Part shown: positions 1-10,577 of the stretch, in pieces
Layout: the number at the start of each line of letters is the position of its first letter
Numbering within the stretch: the stretch's first letter is position 1
Assembly (NCBI GenBank): GCA_028023455.1
Contig: JAQFVV010000013.1
Location: 3,786,001 to 3,850,000, forward strand
Source: Epiperipatus broadwayi
Lineage: Eukaryota > Onychophora > Udeonychophora > Euonychophora > Peripatidae
Reading direction: 5' to 3'
Length of the DNA stretch: 64,000 nucleotides
Position numbers and translations under genes: made by a program
Notes under the pieces: model-generated
What the model saw: the letters and a program-made list of their open reading frames with translations, nothing else
Told to the model about the DNA's origin: nothing
Database searches by the model: none

Positions 1-1019
1 AGTTCATATCTCTGTAGATAATTAATATATAAAACTCTCTTTACAACTGCAGTTCTGGAAGCACCTTACTGCTTATCTCTTGAGATAGTTTAATTAGATG
101 ATGACTAGAGCTCTTCTCTGCTACTAATATGGGTTTACACTGTACTCTTTAAACTCTTGCTTTTTTTCTCCTCTACTTCATTTTACTTCTTCTTCAGATT
201 TAGGTTAACGATTTCGCACTCTGAGGACATTAAAAGTTCAGCAAGCATTTTATCAACTTGTTAATTTGTAAAACATTAGACTTTATTAAGTTGCAAAAAA
301 GTCTGTTGCTTCTTGTAATAAACTAATTTTCTTTTTCTGTATATCATTACTATTTCTGGAGTGTTATAATACTGCCTATACTTTCCAGCCTGTACATATC
401 CATACAAACTTTATTAATAAAAATATATACCCAAACAGTCAGTATATAACAAGTGCCCTAAACAGATGTACTAAAGATAAAAGTTCCAATACTGATTGCC
501 AAGTGAATAAACAAAAGGATCTCTGAGTAGCTAAAGTATTATGATTTTACTGATATCTTGATGCTCATATGTTACTTAACTACTTGAGCAATCAATCTTA
601 TGCCAAATGAAAAATGACTAAGATCATAAATGAATTTTTAAAACCTTATTACTAAAGATTTTCATTTTTCCAAACATGCATTATATATAAATCATAAAAA
701 GAAATATTAAATTATTTTGAGTCAGAATTTTTTTATTTTACTATTTTCAGAAATATTGTGGTAAATTTAAAACATTTTTGCAAATTCTAACACAAAAAAA
801 TAAGTAAATAATAAATTAGTGATTTCCTAGCATAGTAGATTGATTATTTATAATTTGGCTTTTTGATATGCATACACACACCATTTAGTACTAAATTATA
901 ATATTTGTGCAAAATTATTTTTCTTTATCTCTAAAAATCTAAACATATTATCAAGATAGTTTTTGTCTTTTGCAATTGTTTTTAAATTATTTTAAAAGCT
1001 TAAACACAAGAAATTCATT
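1..1019. other. AT-rich DNA without recognisable gene
   Basis: No long reading frame, repeat or RNA gene could be recognised here. It is the left flank of the LINE insertion that follows. Confidence 0.6.
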
Positions 1020-1039
1020 AAAATTGACCTATAAAACAT

Positions 1040-1177
1040 CACATTATCACCATTTCTTATGCTTGCTCATAACTATTATTAAAACAGGAGTAGGCACTAG
1101 ATAGACATTTTATGCACAAGCCTTCTAGCATCCGTTGGTTACTCTAGCTTGCACTGAGTGGCGCTACTGTATGGAGA
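1040..1177 (+). repeat. Repeat X-derived 5' module of LINE copy 1
   Basis: The first ~50 bp resemble the outer end of the X copy at 47429-47905 read in reverse. The next ~85 bp (GAGTAGGCACTAGATAG to CTACTGTATGGAGA) match the other end of X at 39134-39220. The middle of X is missing. The join to LINE sequence is at about 1173-1177 within a shared GGA. LINE copy 2 has different sequence upstream of the same join. Because this module lies inside the target duplication, it was inserted together with the LINE. Confidence 0.6.
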
Positions 1178-2165
1178 ATATGGATTGTATTTGTATTTCA
1201 AAAGTATATATAATCGGAAAAAAGAAATTAGGCGTGCTGTGGTAGAATGTACTATATGTTATGAGGTTTATCACTCGAAATGTTTAAATAAGACTAGGAA
1301 GGATGTAATAGGTTTATGGTTATGTAGTCAGTGTGTAAATATGATAAAAGAGGTGACAAAGTGTTTTCAAAGTGTAGATAGTCAAAAGATAGTGGAAAGG
1401 GAGCAAAATGTAGTTAAGGAAGATAGGTTAGAGTATGTTTTTAGTGGAGTGTTAGGAAATACGGGTGGATCAAGTAATAGTGTACTGGAGATGATTAGTC
1501 AAAAAATAAATAAGATAGAGGAAGAACTGAAGGATGTAGAAGTAAAATTAAAATCATTAGAGATAAAATGTGAGGAGATAAAGGAATTATTGAGTAGGAA
1601 TGATAAGGAAGAAATAGATAAGGAGGACCAGAAGGTACTAGAAAATGTTATGGATGGAGTAGAAAAAGTAGATTATGAAACAGTATTGATAGGAAATTCA
1701 CTAATTAGAGAATGTGGGGATATAACTGCAAGAAAAAATAGAAGTAGGTATGTAAGAGTATGTTTGCCTAAAGCTAGAGTTAGGGATGTAGGAGATAAAG
1801 TAAAAAAGCAAGGTAGTAGAGATGTGTATGTTATGGTGGGGACTAATAATTTATCAGAATCATCAGAGAGAATAATGGATGAGTATGCAGATTTGATTAG
1901 GAATTTGACTATGATTAAAGGAAGAGTAGGAGTAGTTGGATTGTTACCAAGATTTGACAAGAGTTATTTGTTAGATAGGGATTTTCTATAAATGAGATAT
2001 TGAAAAAATGTGTGAGAGAGAAATAATGTTATGTTTGTGGATGTGTGGGATTGTTTTATTGGAAAGGAGGAGTTATATAGTAAAGATGGGTTGCATTTAG
2101 GAAAACAAGGAAATGAAGTTTTAGGGAGTTTGATTTATAAAGAATTTTTGGGGGGAAACTTATAA
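1158..2165 (+). pseudogene. LINE ORF1 remnant: PHD-like finger and SGNH/GDSL esterase
   Basis: Frame 1158-1991 opens without an ATG, so the true 5' end is missing. Near its start is the second half of a PHD-type finger (C-x2-C-x4-H-x2-C ... WLCSQC); the first CxxC pair is absent. A charged coiled-coil-like stretch rich in E, K and V follows. Next comes an SGNH hydrolase fold: block I as IGNS, and the block around VGTNN. The final block with the catalytic Asp and His (DGLHLG) is in another frame at 2031-2165, so a frameshift separates it. ORF1 proteins of CR1-like LINEs are known to combine a PHD finger with an esterase. The role in retrotransposition (RNA or membrane binding) is inferred from the family. 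Confidence 0.75.
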
Positions 2166-2176
2166 AGGGGGGATGG

Positions 2177-3015
2177 GATTTTAAATTGTAATATTATTAA
2201 AAAGAATGGATGGAATATAAGAAGTAAGCAAAAGGAATTTGATTTAGATATAAATATAGATATAGAGAAGGAATGGGTTTGTAAAATTAATGGTAAGAAA
2301 GTAATTTATAAATGTATTGGAGAAGAAAGAATTAAAAGAATTTATAAAAAAGTAGTTAGGAAAGTAGAAATTGTTAAAATTGGGTTTTTGAATATGCAAG
2401 GTGGTAGGAGACCAGAAAAGTGGATGGAATTAAATAAAACAATTGAAAATGAAGAGCTTGAGGTATTAGCAGTAATGGAAACACATCTAAGAGAAGAAGA
2501 ACCTATTTTGGAACAGTTGGTATGGCAGGATATAAATAAATAAAAAAAAGAAAAAAGGAGTGGTGGTATAGGTGTTATATCAAAAAAATATTTAAATATT
2601 GTTAAATGTCAAGAACATTTGTGGTTTGAAATAAGATTGGGTAGCCACTGGAGATAGTCAAATTATAATGGAGTGGAATAGTAACATATATGAATGTCCA
2701 GTTAATGATATACAAAGTTTTAAAGAAAAGGGAAAGAGAATAATGGTTATAGGGGATATGAATGGACATATTAAAGAAATTGATGATGTAGATAATAAAA
2801 ATGGACAGCTTTTGAAGAATTTTTGTCAGAAAGTGAATTTCAGTAGTGGAAATTTATTAAATATTTATGAGGGACAATACACATGGTCCAGAAATAATAT
2901 ATTTCACACAATAGATTATGTATTGGTAGAGAAAGAGGGAATAAATAAAATACAGAAAATTAAGGTGTTTGATAATGAAGAAAAAGTATACACTAGTGAT
3001 CATAATTTCACTGTA
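2177..3015 (+). pseudogene. LINE ORF2, apurinic-endonuclease-like domain (part 1)
   Basis: APE-type endonuclease that nicks target DNA to prime reverse transcription. Recognisable landmarks in order are FLNMQG (Asn block), METHLREE (Glu block), SGGIGVISK, LWFEIRL, GDMNGHI (Asp/Asn block), IDYVLV and SDHNF (final Asp-His). The segments lie in more than one frame: 2177-2540 is one frame, stops follow, then 2668-3015 continues. The part between WFEIRL and GDMN is short compared with a full APE domain and contains a stop. The reading frame runs straight into the MITE at 3016 and resumes at 4175. Confidence 0.75.
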
Positions 3016-4172
3016 CACCTGGGTCTCTTTTTACGCGGACTTATTTAACACGATTTTGAAGTTACGCGATTCATGTTTCACCGGAAGTCGAACTCCGATA
3101 AGCGCTATTACTTTAAATAATAAATTTTGTGCACTTACGTTATATTGAAAGTAATAGCACATTATTGGAATTTGACATTCATCTTAGTAATTTCAATATT
3201 TTCAGTGCTTTATAATAGTAAGATTTTATGCAATAATGAAATTAAAATCATGATTTCCACATTTCATGTGTACACACATTAACTTTTACAAGATTATAAT
3301 GTAAATTTGTTCAAACATTGTGCGTGTTAATTTTGCATTTTAAATCACATTGTTTTTGCTTTTTAAAAAAGAACATAATCAATTATTAATCATTTAGTGT
3401 CCGCAAGTTTATTTTTAAAAGGTAATAGCAGTGGGCACACTTAAATTTGACAATTAAAAATTAAAATCTGATTTTTAATTGTAATTAACAATTTAAAAAT
3501 TACTTACGGCGACTTGAAATTAATGTGATGTAAAACGAAATTTGATTTTTAAATGGAATTGAAAATTAAAGACAAAAATAATTTAATTTTTAGTTGTTAG
3601 TTTTAATTAAATTTTCCCCAGCAGTGGTGAATAAATGTATTTTTATTATCATAAGTCTAAGTTCATAAACAATTAATAAAATCATCATCTCAAAGATTAA
3701 TTACTAATTATGTTGTCAACAGAAAATCATTAACACAACATGAGAGTGAACTTGATGCTAGTTGTATTTCCTCTTGTGAGAATCTGATTTTTTACCAGTT
3801 TGCAATCGAACGTGTTTTTTGGCAAATAGAGATAATAATTAAAACATGTATAAAAAATGTAAATTACTGTACTGTAAATTATGCATAAAAATATATTATT
3901 TTGAATAAAATTAAATATTATAGTTAAAAAAATTTGTTTTGTATCAATTTTTTTCAAATTTGAAATTTTTTATTAGTCATTTTATTTCCTTATTTTTTTT
4001 TTTGCGCGAATTTTAAAGTAATTTTACGTTGGTACTTTGCTTTTATGCGAATTTTGAAAAATCACAGACCACATCCCCTCTTTTTCAATGTAAGTTACGT
4101 CTATTTTTGCACGATTTCACTTGCGCATGTTTTCTGAGGAACCTATTTATCGTGTAAAATGAGACCCAGGTG
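3016..4172. mobile_element. Non-autonomous Tc1/mariner- or pogo-like transposon (MITE), 1157 bp
   Basis: Terminal inverted repeats begin CACCTGGGTCTC at the left and end with its exact complement GAGACCCAGGTG at the right. Similarity extends to about 23 bp (a TTTTAC.CG block). It is flanked by TA on both sides (3014-3015, 4173-4174), the target duplication of the Tc1/mariner superfamily. Removing the element and one TA restores the endonuclease frame (SDHNFTV then IEMV). No transposase ORF is present, so it would have been moved in trans. GCGCGAATTTT-like motifs near the ends recall pogo/Tigger elements, but that is only an impression. Confidence 0.88.
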
Positions 4173-6815
4173 TAATTGAAATGGTTAGTAATGCGATGGA
4201 GAATAGAAATAAATTTAGAAATAATAGTGAAAGATGTGGATGGAGAGTGAATGATAAGAATAAGTTGGAAGAGTATAAAATACAAGTTGAAGAAATCATG
4301 GAAGAGTGGGTTGGGGATGAGTATAAGGACTGGTGTAAAGAGGTAGAAAAAGTGGCAAATAGGGTTTTAGGTGAAAATATTGAGAAGAATAAACGTAATA
4401 AAAATGAGAATTAGTAAAAGTGTAAAAGAGAGGAAAGAATCATGTAGAGAATCTAAGTGTGCTATTAAGAATAAGGAAAGTGAAAAAGATATTAATGTTA
4501 AATGGGAAAAATACTTAGAAAATAAGAAATTCGCTAAAATAGATAATTATAGAGAGAGAATGAAATTGAATAGCAAATTGTTGGAGGATATTAATAAAAG
4601 TGGAAAAGATGGGAGTAAAAAAATTTGGAATTACATTAAAAGGTGAAATGTAGGGTGGAGAGAGATAGTACTGCTAAATGATGAGGGAACAGAGTGTAGC
4701 TCTAGAGAAGATTTAGAGAGAATTTTAAATAGTTATGTAATGAATATAGAAAAGACGTTAGATGTGAATGATAGAGTGATAGAAAACATGAAAGCATATA
4801 GTAACGCGAATATTAGGTTTTCAGAAAATGAACTGAATAAGGTAGAGAAGAAATTGAAAACTGGAAAGGCAAGAGGTTTACATGCATGGGCAGCAGAGAT
4901 GGTAATGAATTTAGGATATAGGGCAAAAGTAAAGTTATTATCCTGTTTTAATAAAATGGCACAGAATAGAGTTTTCCCAAAGTAGTTGGAGTAATTCAAG
5001 AGAAAGGTCATTATTGAAAGGAAAGGGTAAGGATCTTAGAAAGTTGAATAATTATAGACCGATAGCGGTAACATCAGTTTTATATAAAGTTTTGTCATAT
5101 ATGGTGGGTAGTAGAGTTGTAAAATGGATGGAAGGGAATAATGTAGTGGGGGAAATGCAAGGAGGTTTTAGATTAGATAGGCATATAGGAGATAGTTTAT
5201 TTGTAGTTACACAACTTATGGATATGAGTAGGAATTCAGGTAAACAGTTATATATGAGTTTTATAGATATAGAGAAGGCATATGATAGAGTAAATAGAAA
5301 TAGATTATGGATAAGTTTAGCAAATTTGGGAATGGATGAAGCTTTAGTGGATATTATTAAGAAATTATATGAAAATAATTATTATATATATCAATTAGGG
5401 AATATAGAATCAGTTAAAGTTAAAAATGGGGTGGGACTAAGGCAAGGATGCCCTATGTCACCTATTTTGTTTGTGTTGTATTTGAGTGAAATGGAAAGAG
5501 CAATAGAAAGATTAGGAAGAGGGATAGAGATACCATTAATAGGTGGTAAGGGAGTATATATTTTGTCGGGTCTTTTTTTTTTGCGGATGATATTTTTTTG
5601 TGTGCAGAAAGAAGAGAAGATATGGAAGTTATGCTGAGGACATGTGCAAGGGTGGGTAAAGAGATGGGGATTAAATTTAGTGAAGAAAAATCAAATATAA
5701 TGATGGTTAATACTGGAGAAAGAGAAGATGTAGAATTTTTATTGGGGGATATTAAGTTAAGTGTGTTGAATAGATATAGTTATTTGGGAATTATTTTAAG
5801 TAATCAGAAAAATTATTTGGATGAATGGGAGAAAAAAATTGATAAATGAAGCAAAGAAAAGAAAGGGATTGATAAAGAAATTAACAGTGTTTTCATATAA
5901 TAAATATGATGTAGCTAGAATTATATGGAAGGGAGTTGCAGTAGCAGGGTTAACATATGGTAATGATGCATTATATGTTAGTAAAAGGGTATTAGATTAC
6001 TTAGAAAAAGTTCAAAGGGAAGTAGGAAGACATGCATTGGATGCAGATGTATGGACAGCAAGGGAGGCAATTCAAGGAGAAATGGGATGGTCAAGTTTTC
6101 ATATGAGAGATGCAAAAAGTAAAATGAAAATGTTTGGTAGATTGCAGTTTATGGATAATAAAAGAATAGCCAAAATAGTATTTAATTGGGTTATGAGTAA
6201 AGGGCAGGCAACAAGATGGGTGAGAAAAGTAATGTGGTATGCAAAAGATTTGGATAAAGAATTTATATCAGTATATTTGTACAAAAGATGGGATGATTGT
6301 GTTAGGAGGATTGTTGAGTGTTATAGTGGTAAGGAATGGGATAAAAGAATAGATTTATTAATAAAGAATAGGGAGTTAGAGAGATGGAGAACTAGTATGG
6401 AGAGTAAAAAGAGTTTAAATATATATATAGAAATAAACGGAATATTAGGTGTGAGTTAATATATGATAATAGTAAGGAAAGTAGTTTATTGTTTAAGGCT
6501 CGAACGGGATCTTTAGCAACAAGAGAATATACATGTAAATGGAAAAATATGGGTGATTTAGTCTGTAAATTATGTAAGGAAGGAATAGAAAATATTAGGC
6601 ATCTGTTAATTGAATGTAAATGCTTGAAAACAGAAAGGGTACAAATAATGAAGTTATGGAAGAATAAATATGAAAAAAGTGATTATACAGAAAGTGGATT
6701 ATTGGTTTTTATGCTGGGTTTGGGAAAAGATAAGGGGGATTTAGATATAAAGGTTATAGAGTTGAGAAAGATTATGTTGTGGAAATTAGATAGAGCAGAT
6801 TATGGGAAAATGTAG
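4173..6815 (+). pseudogene. LINE ORF2, reverse transcriptase and C-terminal zinc knuckle (part 2)
   Basis: RNA-directed DNA polymerase split over several frames: 4181-4414, 4371-4646, 4740-4985, 5014-5637, 5598-5849, 5821-6459 and 6489-6815. Motifs seen: YRPIAVTSVLYKV (finger region), IDIEKAYDRVNR (box A Asp), GLRQGCPMSP (box B) and FADDIFLC (box C, the two catalytic Asp). FADD at about 5581-5592 is out of frame with box B because of a homopolymer T run at 5571-5582. The end has C-x2-C ... H-x4-C (CKLC/HLLIEC), typical of jockey-superfamily ORF2 proteins. Similar protein order in copy 2 (56390-58730, minus) supports the assignment. Confidence 0.85.
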
Positions 6816-6931
6816 AGTGGGGAATGGAAAATAAAGTGGCTAACAGCTTTATCTGGGCATAATTGCTGAGATATTCTTGACTTCCTTTAAGGAGAAGCCA
6901 CAATACATCATATCACATCACATCCCGTTTA
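6816..6931 (+). other. LINE copy 1 3' UTR and tail
   Basis: After the ORF2 stop comes a ~115-bp 3' UTR (GTGGCTAACAGC, then GAAGCCACAATAC) ending in short CATCACAT repeats. The same sequence, reversed, ends copy 2 at 56108-56160, so this end is the true 3' terminus of the family. Confidence 0.7.
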
Positions 6932-7359
6932 AAAATTGACCTGTAATACATAAATCTGAAAATCTTAGTGTGTAAATATTGGACTACTGAGAAATTTTAT
7001 TATTCAAAAGAAATTTTGGGATCACAAATCCAAAAACACTGAAAATAAATAGCATAAAATTGTGTGATAATGACTACTTTTAAGTTTATGTGCATTAACA
7101 ACTAAGTAAAATGTTTCTATCAATTCAGCTATATATATATATATGTTAAAACGAAGATTTGCACAGGTTAAATATATAAAATACATATTTTGCAGGTTCA
7201 TCCATGTTAAAAACTTTTAATATTAATATACTGACGTTTCGACTTGGTCACACAACCCATCCACAGAGTTATAAAAGGTAGAAAGACGGTTGTAGAGGCG
7301 CTACAATCACTGATTTGAATAAAATGTTAAAATTCCACCAATAGCAAAAAATGTTAAAT

Positions 7360-9077
7360 TTAGGAATGTTTTTTAAAAAAATCTTTCCAAATAGGAGGAA
7401 GTTTGCATGTATCATCTCGCTTATTGATACAATCTGGCCTTTTAAGTATCTCAATGGCTTCTCTAATTTTGCATTGGTAGAGATTATCACATCTGGATAT
7501 GATCCTGGTACTAGAAAAATCAATTTTATGACCTGAATCTATAGTATGGAGTGAGAGTGCTGATGATGATGAGTGTTGTTTAACTGCATTAGCATGCTCA
7601 TCTCTCCTAACACTGATGCGACGATTACTCATACCTATGTAAGAAGCTTTACAATTTTTACATGAGATTTGATAGACACCATGAGATTCAAGAGGGATTG
7701 AATCCTTAGGCTTGGTTATTATATTGCTGATCTTTTGATGAGCAGAAAATGCTGTATCTATATTATAGCGTTTTAATATACGTCCGATACTGTCTGTAGT
7801 TCCTTTTACATATGGAACACAAATCCTAATAGCTGATTTATCATCTTTTTGTTTCCTATTTTGTCTATTTTGGGCTTGAAATAAGGCTTTTTTTATAAAT
7901 TTGTAATTATAACTATTTGCTAATAAAACACTATTAATATGATTTATTTCTTCTTTCAGATGTGTCTCATCTGAAAGGTTAATTGCTCTATTTAAAAGAG
8001 TTTTGGCTACAGAAACTATCTGAGTTGGGTGATGATGAGAATGGAAATGCAAATATCTGTCTGTGTGTGTATCCTTTCTGTAAATAGAAAAAGATAAACT
8101 ATTTGGTGTTCTGGTGACTAGAACATCAAGAAAAGGGAGTTTTCCATCAGACTCTGTCTCCATTGTAAATTTAATATGAGGATGCATATTATTTAAATGT
8201 AAGAAAAAATCATCTAATTTATTTTTTCCATGTTGCCATATGACAAAAGTGTCATCTATGTATCTGAGCCTAAAGCACGAGTTTCTATATATTCCATGAA
8301 TAAATCAGTTATTACTCCTGAGATAGGTGAGACCATAGGAGTACCAAAAACTTGTCTGTAATGCTGTCCATTGTATACAAAATATGTATTTATGAGACAA
8401 TGTTTAATTAAAGCAATAATATGGTCTGGTAAATTGCAACGTTGTGAGGTTATATTTAAAGCTTCATCAATTGGAATGTTTGTAAACAAAGACACGACAT
8501 CAAAACTGACCAGAATGTCATTAGCATTAATTTTTAAACTTTTTAAAACAGAAATAAAATGAAGAGAGTTTTTAATATATGATTTAATAGATGGGATTGT
8601 AGGTTTAATGAAATCCGATAAGTATCTGGCTAAAATATGAATTGGAGAACCTATTGCACTTACTACTGGACGAAGGGGGGTATCTGGTTTGTGAATTTTT
8701 GGAAGTCCATAAAATTTTGGACAGACACAAGATTTTTCACGAGGGATAATAGATGGGATTGTAGGTTTAAAATATGAATTGGAGAACCTATTGCACTTAC
8801 TATTGGATGAAGGGGGGTATCTGGTTTGTGAATTTTTGGAAGTCCATAAAATTTTGGACAGACACAAGATTTTTCACGAGGGATAATAGATGGGATTGTA
8901 CATTTAAAATATGAATTGGAGAACCTATTGCACTTACTATTGGACGAAGAGGGGTATCAGGTTTGTGAATTTTTGGAAGTCCATAAAATTTTGGACAGAC
9001 ACAAGATTTTTCACGAGGGATAATAGATGGGATTGTAGGTTTAAAATATGAATTGGAGAACCTATTGCACTTACTAT
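7360..9077 (-). pseudogene. Penelope-like RT/GIY-YIG protein, left arm
   Basis: Minus-strand coding remnant. Starting near 9077 it reads the Penelope-specific KFYGLPKIHKP and PLRP.VSAIGSP signature, repeated in shifting frames by the 137-bp tandem repeats. SFDVVSLFTNIP (box A) and GTPM.SPIS (box B) follow in frame 8867-8256. The box C region still spells RYIDD, but a ~29-bp deletion relative to the right arm, between 8187 and 8280, puts it out of frame. Frame 8187-7360 then gives the RT thumb and the GIY-YIG nuclease (GVYQISC ... ASYIGMSNRR ... RRDEH). RT copies RNA to DNA; the nuclease is thought to nick the target. Confidence 0.85.
8634..9063 (-). repeat. 137-bp tandem repeat inside Penelope RT (three units and a partial)
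   Basis: The landmark AATATGAATTGGAGAACC begins at 8634, 8771, 8908 and 9045, exactly 137 bp apart each time. The landmark GAGGGATAATAGATGGG begins at 8741, 8878 and 9015. The unit codes for the KFYGLPKIHKP-to-SPIHIL motif. As 137 is not a multiple of three, each unit moves the frame. The right arm lacks these extra units. Confidence 0.9.
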
Positions 9078-9096
9078 AGGTTCTCCAATTCATATT
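9045..9096. repeat. Palindromic junction between the two Penelope arms
   Basis: Exact 19-bp inverted repeat (AATATGAATTGGAGAACCT at 9045-9063, complement at 9078-9096) around a 14-nt spacer. It is the point where the left and right arms meet. Both arms break at the same place in the RT (the SAIGSPIHIL motif). Confidence 0.85.
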
Positions 9097-10397
9097 TTAG
9101 ACAGATACTTATCGGATTTCATTAAACCTACAATCCCATCTATTAAATCATATATTAAAAACTTTCTTCATTTTATTTCTGTTTTAAAAAGTTTAAAAAT
9201 TAATGCTAATGACATTCAGGTCAGTTTTGATGTCGTGTCTTTGTTTACAAACATTCCAATTGATGAAGCTTTAAATATAATCTCACAACGTTGCAATTTA
9301 CCACACCATATTATTGCTTTAATTAAACATTGTTTCTTAAATACATATTTTGTATACAATGGACAGCATTACAGACAAGTTTTTGGTACTCCTATGGGCT
9401 CACCTATCTCAGGAGTAATAACTGATTTATTCATGGAATATATAGAAACTCGTGCTTTAGAATCATCATCTTTAAAACCTCTCATTTGGCTCAGATGCAT
9501 AGATGACACTTTTGTCATATGGCAACATGGAAAAAATAAATTAGATGATTTTTTCTTACATTTAAATAATATGCATCCTCATATTAAATTTACAATGGAG
9601 ACAGAGTCTGATGAAAACTCCCTTTTCTTGATGTTCTAGTCACCAGAACATCAAATAGTTTATATTTTTCTATTTACAGAAAGGATACACACAGAGACAG
9701 ATATTTGCATTTCCATTCTCATCATCACCCAACTCAGATAGTTTCTGTAGCCAAAACTCTTTTAAATAGAGCAATTAACCTTTCAGATGAGACACATCTG
9801 AAAGAAGAAATAAATCATATTAATAGTGTTTTATTAGCAAATAGTTATAATTACAAATTTATAAAAAAAGCCTTATTTCAAGCCCAAAATAGACAAAATA
9901 GGAAACAAAAAGATGATAAATCAGCTATTAGGATTTGTGTTCCATATATAAAAGGAGCTACAGACAGTATCGGATGTATATTAAAACGCTATAATATAGA
10001 TACAGCATTTTCTGCTCATCAAAAGATCAGCAATATAATAACCAAGCCTAAGGATTCAATCCCTCTTGAATCTCATGGTGTCTATCAAATCTCATGTAAA
10101 AATTGTAAAGCTTCTTACATAGGTATGAGTAATCGTCGCATCAGTGTTAGGAGAGATGAGCATGCTAATGCAGTTAAACAGCACTCATCATCATCAGCAC
10201 TCTCACTCCATACTATAGATTCAGGTCATAAAATTGATTTTTCTAGTACCAGGATCATATCCAGATGTGATAATCTCTACCAATGCAAAATTAGAGAAGC
10301 CGTTGAGATACTTAAAAGGCCAGATTGTATCAATAAGCGAGATGATACATGCAAATTTCCTCCTATTTGGAAAGATTTTTTTAAAAAACATTCCTAA
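9084..10397 (+). pseudogene. Penelope-like RT/GIY-YIG protein, right arm
   Basis: Plus-strand coding remnant starting inside the RT at SPIHIL. It gives box A (SFDVMSLFTNIP-like), box B (GTPMGSPISG) and box C as RCIDDTFVIW, where Cys replaces the Tyr seen in the left arm. A 1-nt deletion near 9612, relative to the left arm, ends frame 9235-9639 and the protein continues at 9705-10397. That second frame holds the basic linker and a complete-looking GIY-YIG module (GVYQIS, ASYIG, NRRISVRRDEH, then REAVEILKRPDCIN) and ends at a stop shared with the left arm. The two arms are very similar in protein sequence, so they separated recently relative to most elements in this window. Confidence 0.85.
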
Positions 10398-10577
10398 ATT
10401 TAACATTTTTTGCTATTGGTGGAATTTTAACATTTTATTCAAATCAGTGATTGTAGCGCCTCTACACCCGTCTTTCTACCTTTTATAACTGTGGATGGCT
10501 TGTGTGACCAAGTCGAAATGTCAGTATATTAATATTAAAAGTTTTTAACATGGATGAACCCGCAATATATATATTTT

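Larger units (their letters stand above)
1040..6931 (+). mobile_element. Non-LTR retrotransposon (LINE), copy 1, with target site duplication
   Basis: A LINE of the jockey/CR1 superfamily type; the exact clade is undetermined. In order it carries a 5' module shared with repeat X, ORF1 (PHD-like finger plus SGNH esterase), and ORF2 (APE endonuclease, reverse transcriptase, C-terminal zinc knuckle). The 3' UTR ends in short CATCACA-type repeats. The flanks 1020-1039 and 6932-6951 match at 18 of 20 positions (AAAATTGACCT followed by rTAAwACAT), which I read as the target site duplication. Frameshifts, stops and a MITE inside the endonuclease make it dead. A second, more decayed minus-strand copy lies at 56108-60575. 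Confidence 0.85.
7187..10577. mobile_element. Penelope-like element pair in inverted, head-to-head arrangement
   Basis: Two 5'-truncated copies of one Penelope-like retroelement lie back to back: a left arm on the minus strand (7187-9063) and a right arm on the plus strand (9078-10577). Similarity runs from the outer ends (GTTCATCCATGTTAAAA at left, reversed at right) to a short palindrome at 9045-9096. Both arms encode the C-terminal half of a Penelope reverse transcriptase followed by a GIY-YIG endonuclease. The left arm also has a 137-bp tandem repeat in its RT. Inverted or partially tandem copies are usual for this class. Neither arm is intact. Confidence 0.88.

Noticed and set aside
4733-5011. 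Minus-strand ORFs inside LINE copy 1, and other antisense ORFs over transposons
   Set aside because: Shadows of the plus-strand coding sequence without motifs of their own.
10450-10560. Hammerhead ribozyme at the Penelope ends
   Set aside because: GTCGAAA(C/T)GTC is present near both ends, but I cannot find the CTGANGA box in the required order, so no ribozyme is claimed.
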